Source of the DNA: Cohnella lupini
Lineage (GTDB): Bacteria; Bacillota; Bacilli; Paenibacillales; Paenibacillaceae
Assembly: GCF_003386205.1 (NCBI RefSeq)
Contig: NZ_QRDY01000001.1
Location: 496,001 to 560,000 of the forward strand
DNA: 64,000 nt
Reading direction: 5' to 3'
Shown here: one piece after another, positions 8,477 to 17,946 of the stretch
Numbering within the stretch: position 1 is the stretch's first letter
Layout: every line of letters begins with the position of its first letter
Made by a program: the position numbers and the translations under genes
The notes under the pieces: model-generated
What the model was told of the DNA's origin: nothing
The model's input: only the letters and a program-made list of their open reading frames with translations
Database searches by the model: none

Positions 8477-9532
8477 ATGGATGGTTACTCGATCTTGACC
8501 TATGCGCATCAAGTTGGAAAGCCGGCCGTGCTCGCGACCCTAGTTCATACGGAAGGACATTCTTACCGCAAAGTAGGAGCTTCCATGCTGTTATTGCCGG
8601 GCGGCGGCAAAATCGGAAGCTTAAGCCCGGGTTGTCTGGAATCGGATCTGTGGGAGAGGGTAAACGAGCTTCTTCTCGCCGGAGAGGCCGAACTCGTCAC
8701 TTATAACATGAAGCCGGAGGAGGATGCGATCTGGGGAGAAGCTATCGGTTGCGGCGGCATTGTGCGAATCTTGCTTGAGCCGCTGGACGATCGTTCTCTT
8801 GCTTCGCTCGCGGAAGCTTACGTTGCCGTTTCGGCAGGAAACGAGGTCGAAATGATTCGCTTTCCTGCCGGAAAACGATTCGACTACGAATTTGTTCCCG
8901 TTCATGGCGGGACTCAGCCTCTTCGAACGGCGTTACCCACGCGGGATAATCGGAGGAATCCGTTGTTCTCGACCGTTTTCAAACCGAGGCCAAGATTGTT
9001 CGTTTACGGAGCGGACGAAGGAACGAAGCCGATTGTCCGATTGGCGACAAGCGTTGGATTCCGCGTAGCGGTCGGGGATTGGAGGTCGTCCCTATGCAAT
9101 GACCGACGCTTCCCCGAAGCGGAGCTCGCGGTCGGGTCTCCGATGGAAATCGCAACCGCGCTTGGATTGGATGCCTCCGATTATTTCTTGATATGCAGTC
9201 ACCAGCTTCGGATGGACCGCGAGATGCTGGAACATGCATTGCCTATGCGGCCAGGTTATATCGGAGTCATGGGATCCCAAAATAGAATTCGGCACTTGCT
9301 GGAAGGACTCCCCGGCACGGATATTATTAGCGCCCCTGTAGGCGTCGATATCGGCGCGGAAGGATCGGAAGAGATTGCCGTAAGCATCGCGGCTCAATTG
9401 ATCGCGGCAAGGAAAGATCGGCAAAGCAGGCGAGGGGTGAGCGGCATTGCGTATCGTTGGGATCTATATGGCAGCGGGGCAGAGCAAGAGGATGGCGGTA
9501 CCCAAGCTTTCCTTGGAGCTTGCGCCAGGTAG
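8477..9532 (+). CDS. pucA: Xanthine dehydrogenase maturation factor, XdhC/CoxI family (PucA)
   Basis: XdhC-type proteins bind the molybdenum cofactor and help insert the sulfurated cofactor into xanthine dehydrogenase. The 351 aa contain the N-terminal XdhC/CoxI motif (GSLSPGCLESDL, about residues 51-62) and a C-terminal Rossmann segment (PRLFVYGADEG; GVMGSQNRIRHL). Position first in the pucABCDE order supports PucA. Its last ~28 codons overlap the start of pucB in another frame and have low-complexity, non-family-like sequence, suggesting an extended C-terminus. Confidence 0.92.
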   Translation: MDGYSILTYAHQVGKPAVLATLVHTEGHSYRKVGASMLLLPGGGKIGSLSPGCLESDLWERVNELLLAGEAELVTYNMKPEEDAIWGEAIGCGGIVRILLEPLDDRSLASLAEAYVAVSAGNEVEMIRFPAGKRFDYEFVPVHGGTQPLRTALPTRDNRRNPLFSTVFKPRPRLFVYGADEGTKPIVRLATSVGFRVAVGDWRSSLCNDRRFPEAELAVGSPMEIATALGLDASDYFLICSHQLRMDREMLEHALPMRPGYIGVMGSQNRIRHLLEGLPGTDIISAPVGVDIGAEGSEEIAVSIAAQLIAARKDRQSRRGVSGIAYRWDLYGSGAEQEDGGTQAFLGACAR

Positions 9533-10151
9533 TCGTCTTGGGACGTTGGCGATATCCGAAATGATCGGCAGCGATCTATTCGATTCCATCATCGTCGTCG
9601 TTCGGGAGCAAGACGGATTGTTATGGATTCCCGAGCCGTCGCGGCGGAGTAACGGAGAAGCAGAAGCGGAAATACGTATCGTACCTTGCGCGGAAGCTTC
9701 TCGAGGCATGTCCTTCTCTCTTCGCGAAGGGCTGAAGGAGGCGTTGGCGCTGCAACCCGACGCCGTGATGATCGTGCTTGCGGATCAGCCATTCATTACT
9801 TCGAGATTACTGAGCAGCTTGATTGCCTCGTATAAGAACGAACCGGATTCGGATTTCGTCGCTTGCGCGGGACGTTCGAACGCGATGCCTCCCGTATTGT
9901 TCTCTCCGTCCATGTTCTCCGCGTTAAGCGGATTGGAAGGAGACGCGGGAGCTAGGAAGCTGTTAGCTTCCCCCGCGTACCGCGGCGTACTCGTGGAGGT
10001 TGCATCGGAAACGATGTTCACGGATGTCGACACTCCCTTCGATCTGCAGGAGGCGCGCCGCCATTGGTCTGAAACTAAGGGGAAGGGAGGCCATTCCGAT
10101 GAGTCCGACGATTTCGGTGGAAATGAGCCAAATATGCAAGCAATTCGGTAA
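9447..10151 (+). CDS. pucB: MobA-like nucleotidyltransferase for molybdenum cofactor (PucB)
   Basis: PucB/MocA-type enzymes attach CMP or GMP to molybdopterin for xanthine dehydrogenase. The 234 aa open with the nucleotide-binding motif VGIYMAAGQSKRM...PKL and include VLADQPFI (metal-binding Asp), as in MobA. The TTG at 9447 has GGGGTGA upstream; starting later would remove the conserved motif, so an 86-nt overlap with pucA is real. The 3' end overlaps the ABC ATPase start by 53 nt. Bacillus subtilis pucB has the same place after pucA. Confidence 0.9.
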   Translation: MRIVGIYMAAGQSKRMAVPKLSLELAPGSRLGTLAISEMIGSDLFDSIIVVVREQDGLLWIPEPSRRSNGEAEAEIRIVPCAEASRGMSFSLREGLKEALALQPDAVMIVLADQPFITSRLLSSLIASYKNEPDSDFVACAGRSNAMPPVLFSPSMFSALSGLEGDAGARKLLASPAYRGVLVEVASETMFTDVDTPFDLQEARRHWSETKGKGGHSDESDDFGGNEPNMQAIR

Positions 10152-11634
10152 AGTGGCTGCGAACGATCATGTCGATTTTAGCGCCAACGCCGGTGAAATC
10201 CATGCATTGCTCGGGGAGAACGGAGCGGGGAAAAGCACGATGATGTGCATGCTGTCCGGCGTATATCGTCCGACAAGCGGAACCATTCGGCTATTCGGCC
10301 ACTCGGTAAAAATTCGTTCTCCCAAGGAAGCCGCTCAGTTGGGCGTCGGAATGGTGTTCCAAAATTTTCGGCTCGTGCAAACGTTGACCGCCTCGGAAAA
10401 TATCGTTCTGGGAGAGAAGTCTTCATTCTGGCGCGGGGCGAAGTGGATGAAGGAGAAGCAGGAGGAAATTCGCGGGATTTCGGAGAAATTCGGTCTCGCA
10501 TTTCCGGTTGATCGTCCGATCTGGCAATTGTCGGTCGGAGAACAGCAGCGCGTTGAGATCGTGAAGACGCTCTATCGCGGAGCGGGACTTATCATCTTGG
10601 ATGAGCCCACCTCCGTGTTGACGCCGGGCGAGGCGGACCAGTTGTTCGTTACGCTGGAGAAGCTGAAAGCGGAAGGAAAGACGATCATCTTGACGACGCA
10701 TAAGCTCAAGGAAGTCATGGCGGCGGCGGACAGAATATCGGTCATGCGCAAGGGCCGAATGATCCGTACCGTCGATAAGAGCGATACAAGCGAGCGAGAG
10801 TTGGCGCAGATCATGGTCGGGAAGGAAATTTCGCCTCCGCGAGCGATGGCCAAGCGCGAGAAAGGGAAATCGTTGCTCAGCGTGCAGCATCTGGACGTAT
10901 ATGCCGAGCATGGGCGGAAGGCATTGGATCGATTATCGCTGGAAGTCCATCAAGGGGAAATCGTCGGCGTCGCCGGCGTTGCGGGCAACGGACAGAAAGA
11001 ATTGGCGGAAGTGCTTTCCGGTTTGCTTCCGTGGAAGCAAGGTCGAGTCGTCTTTAACGGACAGGAAATGAGAACCGCCTCGGTCCGCCATGCCATCGAA
11101 TCGGGCATCTCCCATGTTCCCGAGAACCGCATGAAGAGCGGATTGGCGGGTAGCCTGGGTATCGTTGATAATTTGTTGTTCAAATCCTACCGTACGAAGG
11201 AGCGCTCATGGCTCGGCTTTCTACGGATCGGACGCAACCGACAGTGGTCGCAGGAGCTGGTCGAGCAGTTCGACGTGAAAACTCCGGATTTGGACACGCC
11301 GGTTCAGCAATTATCGGGAGGCAATCAGCAAAAGCTTCTATTCGCGCGAGAGATTAACCGTCAGCCTCTTCTGATGATCGCGGTTCACCCGACGCAGGGT
11401 TTGGACATCGGGGCAACGGAAGGCGTGCATAGACTGCTAGCGAATTTACGGGACTCCGGAAAATCGGTGCTGCTGATTTCGGAGGATTTGGACGAAGTTA
11501 TGCAACTATCCGATAGAGTGCTCGTGATATACAACGGTGCCATCATCGGAGAGATGTCTCGGGAGGAAGCGGACCGGGAGAGAATCGGTCAATACATGGC
11601 GGGTCTTCATGACGGCGGGGAGGAAGCGGTATGA
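10099..11634 (+). CDS. ABC transporter ATP-binding protein, NupO/BMP-family purine nucleoside type
   Basis: A tandem ATPase of 511 aa energising the two permeases that follow. The first domain has Walker A LLGENGAGKST (about residues 36-46), signature LSVGEQQRVEI and Walker B LIILDEPTSVLTP. The second domain has a degenerate Walker A (VAGVAGNGQKELAEV), signature LSGGNQQKLLFARE and an atypical Walker B region (LLMIAVHPTQGLDIG). This is normal for the RbsA/NupO group. The ATG at 10099 follows GGGAGG. It overlaps pucB and overlaps the next permease by 4 nt, so translation is coupled. The cargo is probably a purine nucleoside or base. Confidence 0.92.
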   Translation: MSPTISVEMSQICKQFGKVAANDHVDFSANAGEIHALLGENGAGKSTMMCMLSGVYRPTSGTIRLFGHSVKIRSPKEAAQLGVGMVFQNFRLVQTLTASENIVLGEKSSFWRGAKWMKEKQEEIRGISEKFGLAFPVDRPIWQLSVGEQQRVEIVKTLYRGAGLIILDEPTSVLTPGEADQLFVTLEKLKAEGKTIILTTHKLKEVMAAADRISVMRKGRMIRTVDKSDTSERELAQIMVGKEISPPRAMAKREKGKSLLSVQHLDVYAEHGRKALDRLSLEVHQGEIVGVAGVAGNGQKELAEVLSGLLPWKQGRVVFNGQEMRTASVRHAIESGISHVPENRMKSGLAGSLGIVDNLLFKSYRTKERSWLGFLRIGRNRQWSQELVEQFDVKTPDLDTPVQQLSGGNQQKLLFAREINRQPLLMIAVHPTQGLDIGATEGVHRLLANLRDSGKSVLLISEDLDEVMQLSDRVLVIYNGAIIGEMSREEADRERIGQYMAGLHDGGEEAV

Positions 11635-12755
11635 ACAAGCAACCGGTGACGGGAGAGGTTCCCCTTAACCAAGGAGGAGCTTCCTCATCGTCTAGATTCA
11701 TTCGTCTTCCGTATCGGTTGGAATACGACCCTAGCAAACGGGTAAACGTCTGGTGGATAACGATAGCGTCCGTCTTGCTTGCTTTGATCGTCTGCGGAAT
11801 ATTCATCGCGGCGAACGGGATGAATCCGTTTCCCGTATACAAAAAGCTATTATCCGGCGCTTTCGGAAGCTCTTTCGGCTTAACGGAAACGTTGGTCAAA
11901 TCCATTCCGTTGCTCTTATGCGGATTAGGGGTATCCATTGCTTATCGAATATCGGTGTGGAACATCGGTGCCGAGGGACAATTCGCGGCCGGCGCGATCG
12001 CGGCGACGGCCGTCACGATCTATTTCCCCGAATTGCCGATCTATATTAGCATACCGCTCATGATGGCATTCGGTGTCGCGGCCGGCGCCTTCTGGGGCTT
12101 GTTGACGGCGATTCCCCGAACTTATTTTCAAGTCAACGAACTGATAACCTCCTTAATGCTTAATTACGTCGCCTTGTTGGCTTTGAACTACGTCGTTTTC
12201 GGACCTTGGAAAGATCCGAAGGGCTTTAACTTCCCGGGAACGCCGGTGTTCACCGCGTCTCAATCGTTGCCCGTACTCGGCGATTCCCGCTTGCATCTGG
12301 GGCTCGCGTTCGCGATAATCGTGGTCGTCCTGTACGCGTTCACGATCAAGTACACGCGATGGGGATACGAACTGAGGTTGATCGGAGCCAACGCGGAAGC
12401 CGCTAAGAACGCCGGGATCCGCATCTCGCGCCACATCATCATCGTCATGCTCATTAGCGGAGGTTTAGCGGGGCTTGCCGGGATGAGCGAAGTATCCGGC
12501 GTCACGCACCGCCTTATGTACGGAATATCTCCGGGATACGGCTACACGGCCATTATCGTAGCCTGGCTTGCCAAGCTGAATCCCGTGGGGCTCGTCGTCT
12601 CCTCTTTCTTATTCGGAGGTTTGATCGTCGGTGGGTATAGCGTTCAGACGCTCGGATTACCGTCGTCCATATCCAACATGCTTCAAGGCGCGATATTGTT
12701 CTTCTTGATCGCGGGCGATACGATAGGCAAATTTCGACTAAAGCGCAACGATTAA
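11631..12755 (+). CDS. ABC transporter permease, NupP-like
   Basis: A 374-residue integral membrane permease of the branched-chain/BMP-nucleoside family. After a ~40-residue cytoplasmic start there are about eight to nine hydrophobic segments. A typical GAEGQFAAGAIAAT motif is followed later by the cytoplasmic coupling region GANAEAAKNAGIR. It starts by an ATGA overlap with the ATPase and is followed 15 nt later by the partner permease. With that partner it forms the channel of a purine importer placed inside the xanthine dehydrogenase gene set. Confidence 0.92.
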   Translation: MNKQPVTGEVPLNQGGASSSSRFIRLPYRLEYDPSKRVNVWWITIASVLLALIVCGIFIAANGMNPFPVYKKLLSGAFGSSFGLTETLVKSIPLLLCGLGVSIAYRISVWNIGAEGQFAAGAIAATAVTIYFPELPIYISIPLMMAFGVAAGAFWGLLTAIPRTYFQVNELITSLMLNYVALLALNYVVFGPWKDPKGFNFPGTPVFTASQSLPVLGDSRLHLGLAFAIIVVVLYAFTIKYTRWGYELRLIGANAEAAKNAGIRISRHIIIVMLISGGLAGLAGMSEVSGVTHRLMYGISPGYGYTAIIVAWLAKLNPVGLVVSSFLFGGLIVGGYSVQTLGLPSSISNMLQGAILFFLIAGDTIGKFRLKRND

Positions 12756-12770
12756 GGAGGCGGAAAAGCG

Positions 12771-13700
12771 ATGGATATGTTGATTCAAATCATAGTCGCC
12801 GCGGTCGGCTCCGGGACTCCTCTCTTGTTCGCGACGTTGGGCGGAATTCTTATCGAACGGTCGGGTATCATTCAATTGGGCGCGGAGGGGCTCATGCTCA
12901 TGGGTGCCGTCGTGGCGTGCATGACTTACTTGAATACGGGGAGTCTGGGTTTGGCGCTGTTGGCCGTATTCGCCGTAAGCGCCATACTTGGCGTCATCCA
13001 CGGGTTTTTGACCGTAACGCTTATCAGTAACCAGATCGTATGCGGACTTGCGATGACCTTGTTCGGCGCGGGATTAAGCGCCTATCTCGGCAAATCCTAC
13101 AGCGGCATCCCGCTTCCGGGCTCCGTGCCGAAATGGCACATGCCGGGACTGGAAAATATCCCGTTGATCGGCGATCTGTTCGCCCATCTGGACGTGCTGA
13201 CTTGGTTTAGCTTCTTGCTCGTCATCGTCATGCATCTGTTCATACATCGGACTTCGTGGGGACTTCATCTTCGCGCGATCGGCGATAATCCTCCTACCGC
13301 GGACGTCATGGGCATCCGAGTTCAGGCTTTCCGCTATGGATATATCGTCGTCGGCTCCATGCTGATCGGATTGGCCGGCGCGGACATGCTGCTGGTATAT
13401 TCCCCGACGTGGACCGAAGGAATGACTTCCGGACGAGGCTGGATCGCCGTCGCCCTCATCATCTTCGCCAGGTGGAATCCCGTTCGCGCGTTGGTATGCG
13501 CCTACTTCTTCGGAGCGCTGGATACGATCGGCTTCCGGTTTCAATTGCTTGGCAGCCATATTCCGTCTTATTTTCTCAAAATGATTCCTTATATCGTAAC
13601 GATTCTCGTGCTGATGTACTTAGGTTGGCGCAATCGCAATAAACCTTCCGGGGCTCCGGAGGCGTTGGGAATCCCCTACATCAGGGAGCAAAGATTCTAA
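12771..13700 (+). CDS. ABC transporter permease, NupQ-like
   Basis: The second permease, 309 aa, is almost entirely hydrophobic. It carries the family motifs ERSGIIQLGAEGLMLMGAV near the N-terminus and RAIGDNPPTADVMGIRV in the coupling loop. AAGGAGGCGG precedes its ATG. The gene for the binding lipoprotein (BMP/NupN) that normally accompanies these three genes is not found anywhere in the window. pucC starts 23 nt downstream. Confidence 0.92.
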   Translation: MDMLIQIIVAAVGSGTPLLFATLGGILIERSGIIQLGAEGLMLMGAVVACMTYLNTGSLGLALLAVFAVSAILGVIHGFLTVTLISNQIVCGLAMTLFGAGLSAYLGKSYSGIPLPGSVPKWHMPGLENIPLIGDLFAHLDVLTWFSFLLVIVMHLFIHRTSWGLHLRAIGDNPPTADVMGIRVQAFRYGYIVVGSMLIGLAGADMLLVYSPTWTEGMTSGRGWIAVALIIFARWNPVRALVCAYFFGALDTIGFRFQLLGSHIPSYFLKMIPYIVTILVLMYLGWRNRNKPSGAPEALGIPYIREQRF

Positions 13701-13723
13701 TTAAATGAGAAGGAGGGGTAACG

Positions 13724-14653
13724 ATGGCGTCCGGATACGAAGACAAGATAATGTCTCCCTCCGTGTGGCATCCCCGGGATACGACGGAAGCTTGGACCTT
13801 CAAGAAGCTGCTGGATTCGGATGCGATTTACGTGGCCGGCGGAACGTTGTTGCGCACGCAATGGGAATCGGGATTGGCCGCCGTTCCCAAGCATCTGATC
13901 GATTTAAGCTCTATTCCCGGCTTGACGGGGATCGAGAAAAAGGAGGATTCGTTGGCGATCGGCGCGCTGACGACGCTGGGCCAATGCCGGAAGGATCCGG
14001 ACGTATTGCAGCACTCCCCGCTGTTGGTGGAGGCAGTAAGGTCTATCGCGGCTTCCTCCGTCAGAAACTTGGCTACGATCGGGGGGAACATCGTTTCCCG
14101 AGTAGGCGACTCGCTTCCCGTATTCATCGTCTGCCAAGCCGAATTCGAGTGGAACACGGGACTTAGTCCGATGACGGAGGACGCTTCGGAGTGGGTCGAA
14201 CGACTTCAGGTGCAATTGCCGAAAGCCTCTCATTTGTTAACCCGTGTCCATCTTCCTCTATTCAGGGAAACGGATCTTGTCCCAAAGCGATTCGGAGCTT
14301 TCCACAAGGTCGGCAGAAGAGAAGCTTTTACGCCGTCGTTGGTGACGGTCGCCATTAACGGAGGAATGAAGCCGGACGGGAAAATAGCGGATATTCGAAT
14401 CGCCGTCGGCGGAGGCCAGACGATTCCTCATCGGCTAGTCGCCGTAGAGAAGATATTGAAGGGTCAAATACCGAACCGAGAATTGCTCGGCGAAGCCTAT
14501 CATGCGGTCATGAACGGTTATCGGCCGAAATCGGATCCCTTCGCGACGGACGACTACCGAAAGAAAACCGCCGCAAATTTAATCATAACGGAGATATGGA
14601 AGACTTACAGCGAATGGGCCGACGGAGGGAGGGAGCCAGATGGCGCTTACTAG
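13724..14653 (+). CDS. pucC: Xanthine dehydrogenase FAD-binding subunit (PucC)
   Basis: The FAD subunit passes electrons from the iron-sulfur subunit to the acceptor. It is 309 aa of the CoxM/FAD_binding_5 type with the FAD motifs YVAGGTLLRTQWE near residue 28 and NLATIGGNIVSR near residue 114, then a C-terminal CO-dehydrogenase flavoprotein domain. The ATG follows GGAGGGG. It overlaps pucD by 14 nt. Order C-D-E is the same as in Bacillus subtilis. Confidence 0.93.
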   Translation: MASGYEDKIMSPSVWHPRDTTEAWTFKKLLDSDAIYVAGGTLLRTQWESGLAAVPKHLIDLSSIPGLTGIEKKEDSLAIGALTTLGQCRKDPDVLQHSPLLVEAVRSIAASSVRNLATIGGNIVSRVGDSLPVFIVCQAEFEWNTGLSPMTEDASEWVERLQVQLPKASHLLTRVHLPLFRETDLVPKRFGAFHKVGRREAFTPSLVTVAINGGMKPDGKIADIRIAVGGGQTIPHRLVAVEKILKGQIPNRELLGEAYHAVMNGYRPKSDPFATDDYRKKTAANLIITEIWKTYSEWADGGREPDGAY

Positions 14654-16913
14654 GACGACTAGCGGAGAGAGATGGCGGATCAGACCGGACGGACCGGATA
14701 AAGTCACAGGCAAACTTGCCTACTTAACTGACATGTACCAGGAAGGCATGCTCATCGGTCGCGTGCTTAGAAGCCCGCATCCCCATGCCGGCATCGTATC
14801 GATCCGAACGGACAAGGCGAAGCGAATCCCGGGAGTGCATGCGGTCATCACGCACGCGGATGTCCCGGGAATGAACCGATTCGGCATCGTGAATCCCGAT
14901 CAACCGGTTCTGTGCGAGGATAGAGTCAGATATATCGGCGACGCCATCGCGGCCGTAGCCGCCGAGACGCAGGAAATCGCGGCGCTTGCGCTAGAAAGCA
15001 TCGAAGTGGAATACGTATTGCTACCGGTCGTCGACGATCCGGCGTTCGCCCAGACCAAGCAGGCGCCCAGGCTTCATCCGGGAGGAAACGTGCTTCACCG
15101 CAATCAATACGGTCACGGCGAAGTTGGCAAAGGATTCGCGAAATGCAAGCATATCGTGGAAGAAAGCTATTCGACCCCAAGGCAGATGCACACTTACATG
15201 GAGACGGAGGGGGGCTTGTTCATTCCGGAGGACGGCGGCAGATTGACCGTATATTCTCCCACCCAACACGGCTATAAGGATCGGATGCAGCTTGCGCGCA
15301 TATTGGGGCTGCCCGAATTTAATATTAGAGTGGTTTCGAGTCCGATCGGAGGCTCCTTCGGGGGCAAGGACGAATTGAACGTTCAGCCCTACGGAGCGTT
15401 ACTCGCATTGGTGACGGGGAAACCCGTCAAGATCCACAATTCCCGCTATGAATCGGTTCGCGCGGGCTTAAAGCGCCATCCGATGAAGATCAAGATGAGA
15501 ACGGGGGTAGACGAAAACGGGCGCATTATGGCCCATCAGGTTCATATAGTCGCGGATACGGGAGCATATGCCACTCTTGGCGCCGAGGTATTGAATTTCG
15601 CGATCGAGCACGTAACCGGACCGTATACGTACGAATCCGTCGAGGTCGAAGGCGTCTCCGTCTATACGAATAACGGCGTCTCCGGAGAATTTCGAGGCTT
15701 CGGCGGCAACCAAGCGATATTCGCCCTGGAAGGCCAGATGGATCGGCTCGCGGAGAAGCTGGGAATGGACCCGTGGGAATTCCGCTTGGCGAATATGAGA
15801 AAGCCGGAGGATCCGGGTCCGCTTGGACAGACGATCGTTCGGACGGACGGAGCCATGCGAACATGGGAGTCGCTTGCCCGAAGTCCGATCTGGCTGCGGC
15901 GTCATGATCGTCGGACTTCCGAACCTTGGATCCGGCGCGGAACGGGAGCCGCCATTGCCATGCACGGATCGGGACTCGGATTCGGGATCCCCGACCCGGC
16001 CGGAGGAATGCTGGCTTTGGCCGAGGATGGCAAAATCGAAGCGATATTCGGTTACGAGGAGTTCGGCCAGGGACTCATCGCGACGTTGGAGCTGATGCTT
16101 ATCGAGCAATTCGGCTTCGGAGCGGAGGACGTGAGAATCGTGATCGGCGACACCGATCTTGTTCCCCATAGCGGATCCAGCACGGCGTCCAGAGCGACGA
16201 GCATGATGTGGAAATCCTTGCAGAAGCTTCGCGGACCGTTTCTGGATCGAATGCTGAATGAAGCTTCGAAGCTGCTCTCCCAACCGGCGGATAATCTGCG
16301 AATCGGAAGAGGGGGCATCTGGGATAAGAGCGGAGAGCACCTCCTTCTGACGTATGCGCTATTAGCACGGAATATCTCGGAAGAAATTCGGTTCCAAACG
16401 CACTTTCCGTTCCCGGTATCGCCAACGAAGAGAGTTGGGGCTCATTATTTGTACACCTATGCCGCGGTAGCCGTGGAGGTCGAAGTCAACGTGTTGACCG
16501 GAAGGGTCAAGGTACTGAAGCAATTCCACGCGATAGCCGCAGGTCCGGTCATGAATCCGCAGGGCTTCCTAGGGCAGATCGAAGGGGGCAGCGGTATGGC
16601 GGTAGGCTTTGCCTTAACCGAGGATTCCTTAATGGAGCGAGGGGCTTACTTGACCCGGAATCTGGATACCTACTTGATTCCCAGTTATGCCGACTTGAAC
16701 GGAGAGATCGAGGTTCACGCGATCGAGGAGCTTCCCGAGGATGACGATCATGGTCCGCGGGGAGTGGGAGAGATCGGCTCTGTATGCATCGCACCGGCCA
16801 TCTCCGAAGCGGTCTTCCAGGCAACCGGCAAAAGAGTGAATAAGCTGCCCATCGATCCGGAGCTACTCCAAGAAACGCCCGACTTCCTTGCAAAGGCGGT
16901 GGATGGAATATGA
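14640..16913 (+). CDS. pucD: Xanthine dehydrogenase molybdopterin-binding subunit (PucD)
   Basis: The catalytic subunit, 757 aa, hydroxylates hypoxanthine/xanthine to urate at the molybdenum centre. The N-terminal a/b hammerhead domain is followed by the Mo-cofactor domain. Motifs include SPIGGSFGGKDE, GEFRGFGGNQAIFALEGQ and, near the C-terminus, GPRGVGEIGSV, whose Glu is the conserved catalytic base. Length is normal for the family (B. subtilis 745 aa). It overlaps pucE by 4 nt. Confidence 0.95.
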   Translation: MALTRTTSGERWRIRPDGPDKVTGKLAYLTDMYQEGMLIGRVLRSPHPHAGIVSIRTDKAKRIPGVHAVITHADVPGMNRFGIVNPDQPVLCEDRVRYIGDAIAAVAAETQEIAALALESIEVEYVLLPVVDDPAFAQTKQAPRLHPGGNVLHRNQYGHGEVGKGFAKCKHIVEESYSTPRQMHTYMETEGGLFIPEDGGRLTVYSPTQHGYKDRMQLARILGLPEFNIRVVSSPIGGSFGGKDELNVQPYGALLALVTGKPVKIHNSRYESVRAGLKRHPMKIKMRTGVDENGRIMAHQVHIVADTGAYATLGAEVLNFAIEHVTGPYTYESVEVEGVSVYTNNGVSGEFRGFGGNQAIFALEGQMDRLAEKLGMDPWEFRLANMRKPEDPGPLGQTIVRTDGAMRTWESLARSPIWLRRHDRRTSEPWIRRGTGAAIAMHGSGLGFGIPDPAGGMLALAEDGKIEAIFGYEEFGQGLIATLELMLIEQFGFGAEDVRIVIGDTDLVPHSGSSTASRATSMMWKSLQKLRGPFLDRMLNEASKLLSQPADNLRIGRGGIWDKSGEHLLLTYALLARNISEEIRFQTHFPFPVSPTKRVGAHYLYTYAAVAVEVEVNVLTGRVKVLKQFHAIAAGPVMNPQGFLGQIEGGSGMAVGFALTEDSLMERGAYLTRNLDTYLIPSYADLNGEIEVHAIEELPEDDDHGPRGVGEIGSVCIAPAISEAVFQATGKRVNKLPIDPELLQETPDFLAKAVDGI

Positions 16914-17413
16914 TCAACAAAAGCTTGGCCGAGCGCAGATCCGACAAAGAGCTCGAATGCGAAATAAACGGGCAACCGATGAGTCTAGAAGTTCCGCCGA
17001 CAAGGAGGCTGCTCGCGATTTTGCGGGATGATCTGCAACTGACGGGAACGAAAGTATCTTGCGAAATCGGCCGCTGCGGGGCTTGTATGGTTTTAGTCGA
17101 CGGGCGACCGGTCAATTCATGCTTAACGATGGCTTATCAATGCCAAGGCAAGAAGATCACGACGATCGAAGGAATCGGCCAAGACGAGGTAGATCCGATT
17201 CAGCAATGTTTTCTGGAAGAAGGCGGATATCAGTGCGGTTATTGCACACCCGGAATGATCGTATCGGTGAAAGCGTTGCTGGACGATAATCGCGATCCCG
17301 GCATAGAAGACATCGAGGAGGCGCTTTCGGGCAATCTATGCCGATGTACCGGTTACGGGGGAATCGTTCGATCCGTTCATAAAGCCGTTCAATTAAGGAG
17401 GAATTCCTCATGA
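16910..17413 (+). CDS. pucE: Xanthine dehydrogenase [2Fe-2S] subunit (PucE)
   Basis: A 167-residue subunit carrying two [2Fe-2S] clusters that relay electrons from molybdenum to FAD. The plant-type ferredoxin motif is CEIGRCGACMVLVDG with a later Cys (NSCL). The second cluster motif is CGYCTPGM followed by GNLCRCTGYGGI. ATGA coupling to pucD and a 4-nt overlap with the OHCU decarboxylase gene indicate one tightly coupled transcript. Confidence 0.95.
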   Translation: MINKSLAERRSDKELECEINGQPMSLEVPPTRRLLAILRDDLQLTGTKVSCEIGRCGACMVLVDGRPVNSCLTMAYQCQGKKITTIEGIGQDEVDPIQQCFLEEGGYQCGYCTPGMIVSVKALLDDNRDPGIEDIEEALSGNLCRCTGYGGIVRSVHKAVQLRRNSS

Positions 17414-17922
17414 GAACAAAAGTCGCCATCCCTATGCTTGTTATAAGCAAAATGAGTCGCGAGCAGTTCACGGAAGTGCTCGGAGGCATTTTCGAGAATG
17501 CGCCGTGGGTCGCGCAAGGCGCATGGGAGCATAGGCCGTTCAAGACCCGCAAGCAGCTTCACGACAAGATGCTGGACATCGTGAGGCAAGCTTCTCCGGA
17601 TACGATAACGGATTTGTTCCGCGGACATCCCGATCTGGCGACGCGCCTGGAGGTGACGGAGTATTCCGCGGCCGAACAGCAAGGTGCCGGGCTGAATCAG
17701 TTAACCCAAGAGGAATTCGATCGATTCGCCGCCTATAATCGCGAATATACGGAGAAGTTCGGCTTTCCTTTTATCATGGCGGTGAAGGGGAAAAGCAAGA
17801 ACGAGATCATGCTCGCTATGAAAATTCGCGTTCACCATTCGGAGCAAGAGGAGAGGGAGACGGCGCTCGGCGAAATCGGGAAAATCACCGGCTTCCGGCT
17901 AGAGGATTTGTTGGAGGCTTAA
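17410..17922 (+). CDS. OHCU decarboxylase
   Basis: This 2-oxo-4-hydroxy-4-carboxy-5-ureidoimidazoline decarboxylase makes S-allantoin from the product of HIU hydrolase. It is 170 aa; the catalytic His lies in FRGHPDLATRL and the C-terminal helices (RVHHSEQEERETAL) are typical. In Bacillus subtilis this domain is the N-terminal half of the fused PucL; here it is a separate protein, with its own stop 24 nt before the uricase ATG. GGAGG precedes its start. Confidence 0.93.
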   Translation: MRTKVAIPMLVISKMSREQFTEVLGGIFENAPWVAQGAWEHRPFKTRKQLHDKMLDIVRQASPDTITDLFRGHPDLATRLEVTEYSAAEQQGAGLNQLTQEEFDRFAAYNREYTEKFGFPFIMAVKGKSKNEIMLAMKIRVHHSEQEERETALGEIGKITGFRLEDLLEA

Positions 17923-17946
17923 TCAGAAGACGGGGAGCGGGATACC

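Noticed and set aside
16549..17115. 188-codon minus-strand frame across pucD/pucE
   Set aside because: Antisense to two securely identified, overlapping genes.
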